A DNA stretch of 64,000 nucleotides. Origin: Heliocidaris erythrogramma (Eukaryota; Echinodermata; Echinoidea; Camarodonta; Echinometridae). Both the position numbers and the translations under genes were made by a program. The stretch spans positions 28,967,410-29,031,409 of the forward strand of contig CM046873.1 in the NCBI GenBank assembly GCA_025617745.1, in the 5' to 3' direction. This document shows, piece by piece, positions 38,001-41,000 of the stretch. Position 1 is the first letter of the stretch. Each line of letters opens with the position of its first letter. Below the pieces are notes generated by a model that was given only the letters and a program-made list of their open reading frames with translations, was not told the origin of the DNA and searched no databases.

Positions 38001-41000
38001 CTATATTGATAAAAGTTCTTATTTGCGTAATCGAAGTCAAAAGTCAAGAAAAAAATTGGTTACGCTTCTTTATCCAATGTTTAAATTTAAGTTCAATATC
38101 CACATTTTCGAAAAGGTCTCATTTCTTCGTAATAATAATAATAATAGTGGCCACTTATATAGCGCTCATATCCGTCACGCAGTGACGCTCATGGCGCTTA
38201 GACATTATTACCCAGGTTATAGCCGAGCTGCCAAAGTAACTAGCGCTCAAGCATATCAGGTACCCATTTACACCTGGGTGGAGAGTGGCAATGTAGATTA
38301 TTGTCTTGCCAAAGGACGTTAGTGCTGTGGTGGGATTCGAACCCCGTACCTTGTGATCTGCAGTCCGGTGACTTATCCACTAGACCACAACACCTCTACC
38401 TCGTCATGAAAATATAACTATATTTTCTCTATGTATAAGTATACCCATATTACCATGAAAAAAATATTTATACATTATTGAATGGGCTTGTGAGGGATAC
38501 AAGGGTGTATCGCATGAGCTGATGATTAGGAGGCGAGTTGGCTCAGTCGATAAAGCGTCTGCCTGTCGAACCAAATATCGTGGGTTCGAATCCACCCTGG
38601 GCGCATGACTGAAGCCTGTGTTGTGTGCTAACGTGCCCCTCACTTGTTTCATAGACGCAGGCTATGTTTCACCACCTTTGCACGTTTAAAAGCCCACTGC
38701 ACTATTCGAATAAGAGTAGGGGAAACCCATGTGTAGTGGTACACCTGCACATTCAAATCAGTTATATCGGGAGGAGAGACCTAAGGGTTACAAGGATTCA
38801 GTTCGCTTTTCCCCTTCCAGGCACGACGAGTAAAATGCTGTCAACGCGAGTGCATATATATATCCTTGTGTCCCACGAAAGAAATTTCCATTTAATATTA
38901 TTATAATCAATTGTATGAAACCTAGTACCTAAATTTCCACTGTTCTTGTGTCTTTGTATTAACATGCACCTTAAAACACAGAGAGGAAAGACATATTTGT
39001 CCGTATCTCTAAAACTAGCAAAAGCCTTGCATTCGCTAGCAAACAATAGAAAGGACCTTTTTTTTATTTGTAGAAAATGCTTTCCATGACCGGCAATTAC
39101 CTGCTTGAATAGAAAGAATTAGGTTTCATCATCAAGCATTTGCTTGAGATTTGAGCTCTTGCTTGCTTTATAGATACGGCCCATTATAACCTTACCCCAG
39201 CATCTTACAAGAGCTGCGCGTGTACATCCATTTTTATTATTATTACACACATCTGATAAGTAATGGAGCCATGATGATGTACAAGTATAATTTCAACACA
39301 TAGAAATATATCTGTTCAAAATAAGTCTCTGAAATCAATACATGTATCACATTTTTATTACACATTGTGGGCTTGACACTTAACCATATTTTTTTTAATT
39401 ATTCATCATTTCGAAGAAACATTCGGACGCCGAACCTTGCTTCCACGTAAACCAACAGGTTTCCGCATCTCAAACGACAGAATTGAATTTGCCACACGCC
39501 ACCTTCAACTCTGTGCCTTGTCATCCACCAATGTTCAAGGAGTTCGATTCACTTGTGTAGCCTTCCAACCTCTATCCATCCCTCATTCTCAAAAACCAAC
39601 ACTGCGTGTATACATCGCTCATCCCTACAGGAGATATGTGACAGTATGTAAAACACATTGTTAGATTATTATTGTGACAGGTAGCAGTGTCTTTAAAAGC
39701 TTAATAACTCCCGAAGCTTGTCATAAATACTGGCGATGGTAGATGAATCCTTGAAAAAAAAAAACTTTTTTAGAGAAACTGGAAAAAATAGTTTATCACG
39801 CAGAAAATGAGTTATTGCCCAAAAGGTTAATCATGTTAACCAAAAAGATATAACAGATATGCACATGAGGCACCATGTTTTCTCATGGTTCTAGTGCTTG
39901 ACAGGCGATCGGGTACAGTTCGACTTGTCTTGATTTGATAACTACTCAGCTATCATACTTCTTCTAAATTCGTCTGACACAATTATTTGTAGTTTTGAAC
40001 ATTCAGTGAAATATTTGCTTGAATTAGTAAAATTTCATCTTCCGGCAACTAAAAAAATATGTCTTTAGAATATTGGTTGGAACGTACTAGAATACAAAGA
40101 CAAATCATGTACACATTTAATGGATGGTGAACAAATCATTTCCCTGCTTTATACCATATTCGTGTAACGCATAATCATGTTAGATGCACACAAGTCTGAC
40201 AAGGGACAGAAAAGACCTATCGACCACCTTCTGTATTATTTATATTCTAAACTTTAAACCCAGTTGATTGAATTATGTGGTATCTTAGTTTACCCTTTTG
40301 TATCGTTTTATCTTTATTTGCAAACAAACACGGTCACAGTTTTCATTAAAGTTACATATAATAACAATATAAAAAGGCTTTTATTTTAAAATATATTCAC
40401 TCCACATCTTACTGAGGAAATACCTATGGCAATAACATTTAGCAATTATTTCGATCTTATTCTTGATCAAAGGATATCGAGAGAGAGGAGAAGGAATCAT
40501 CAGAACCTTTCAGCCGGGTGATGAAAGCAACCGATTTCTCAGTAGGATCAACCACAGAGGATCTCTCCGTCTGGTGCCTCGACGGTTCAAACAAGACCAA
40601 GGAAGTGGTCAGTAAAAATAATAAAATGGTTTTATGTCAATTTATACTTATCTCCAACTAATAGACATAATATTGATACACGTGTGTCTGTTGAATATAC
40701 AAGTGGAATATTTTGGATAAAACTAAGTTGGATAAAGACATGATTATGCTTCAAATAGGCACAAACAGTTGACGAACATTGCTATTCTTTTTTTCTGTGA
40801 TTTAAAATAAGGTTCCTGTCGACCATCTGCTGAAGAAGGAATGCAGCATCTTGAACTTTGAACTTCAGTTCTCGCCGGCGGAGAAAGGAAAGAAGAATAT
40901 TGGTATTCAGATTGAGCAAGGCACTTCGACTCTCCTGGAACAACAGTTCACAACCACAATTGAAGGTATGCTCCCACTTATAAGTGGCAGATTGGCAGAA

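Noticed and set aside
38310-38400. tRNA-Cys gene on the minus strand
   Set aside because: The acceptor stem and B-box are good, but the anticodon stem does not pair and the sequence continues into a SINE body and tail.
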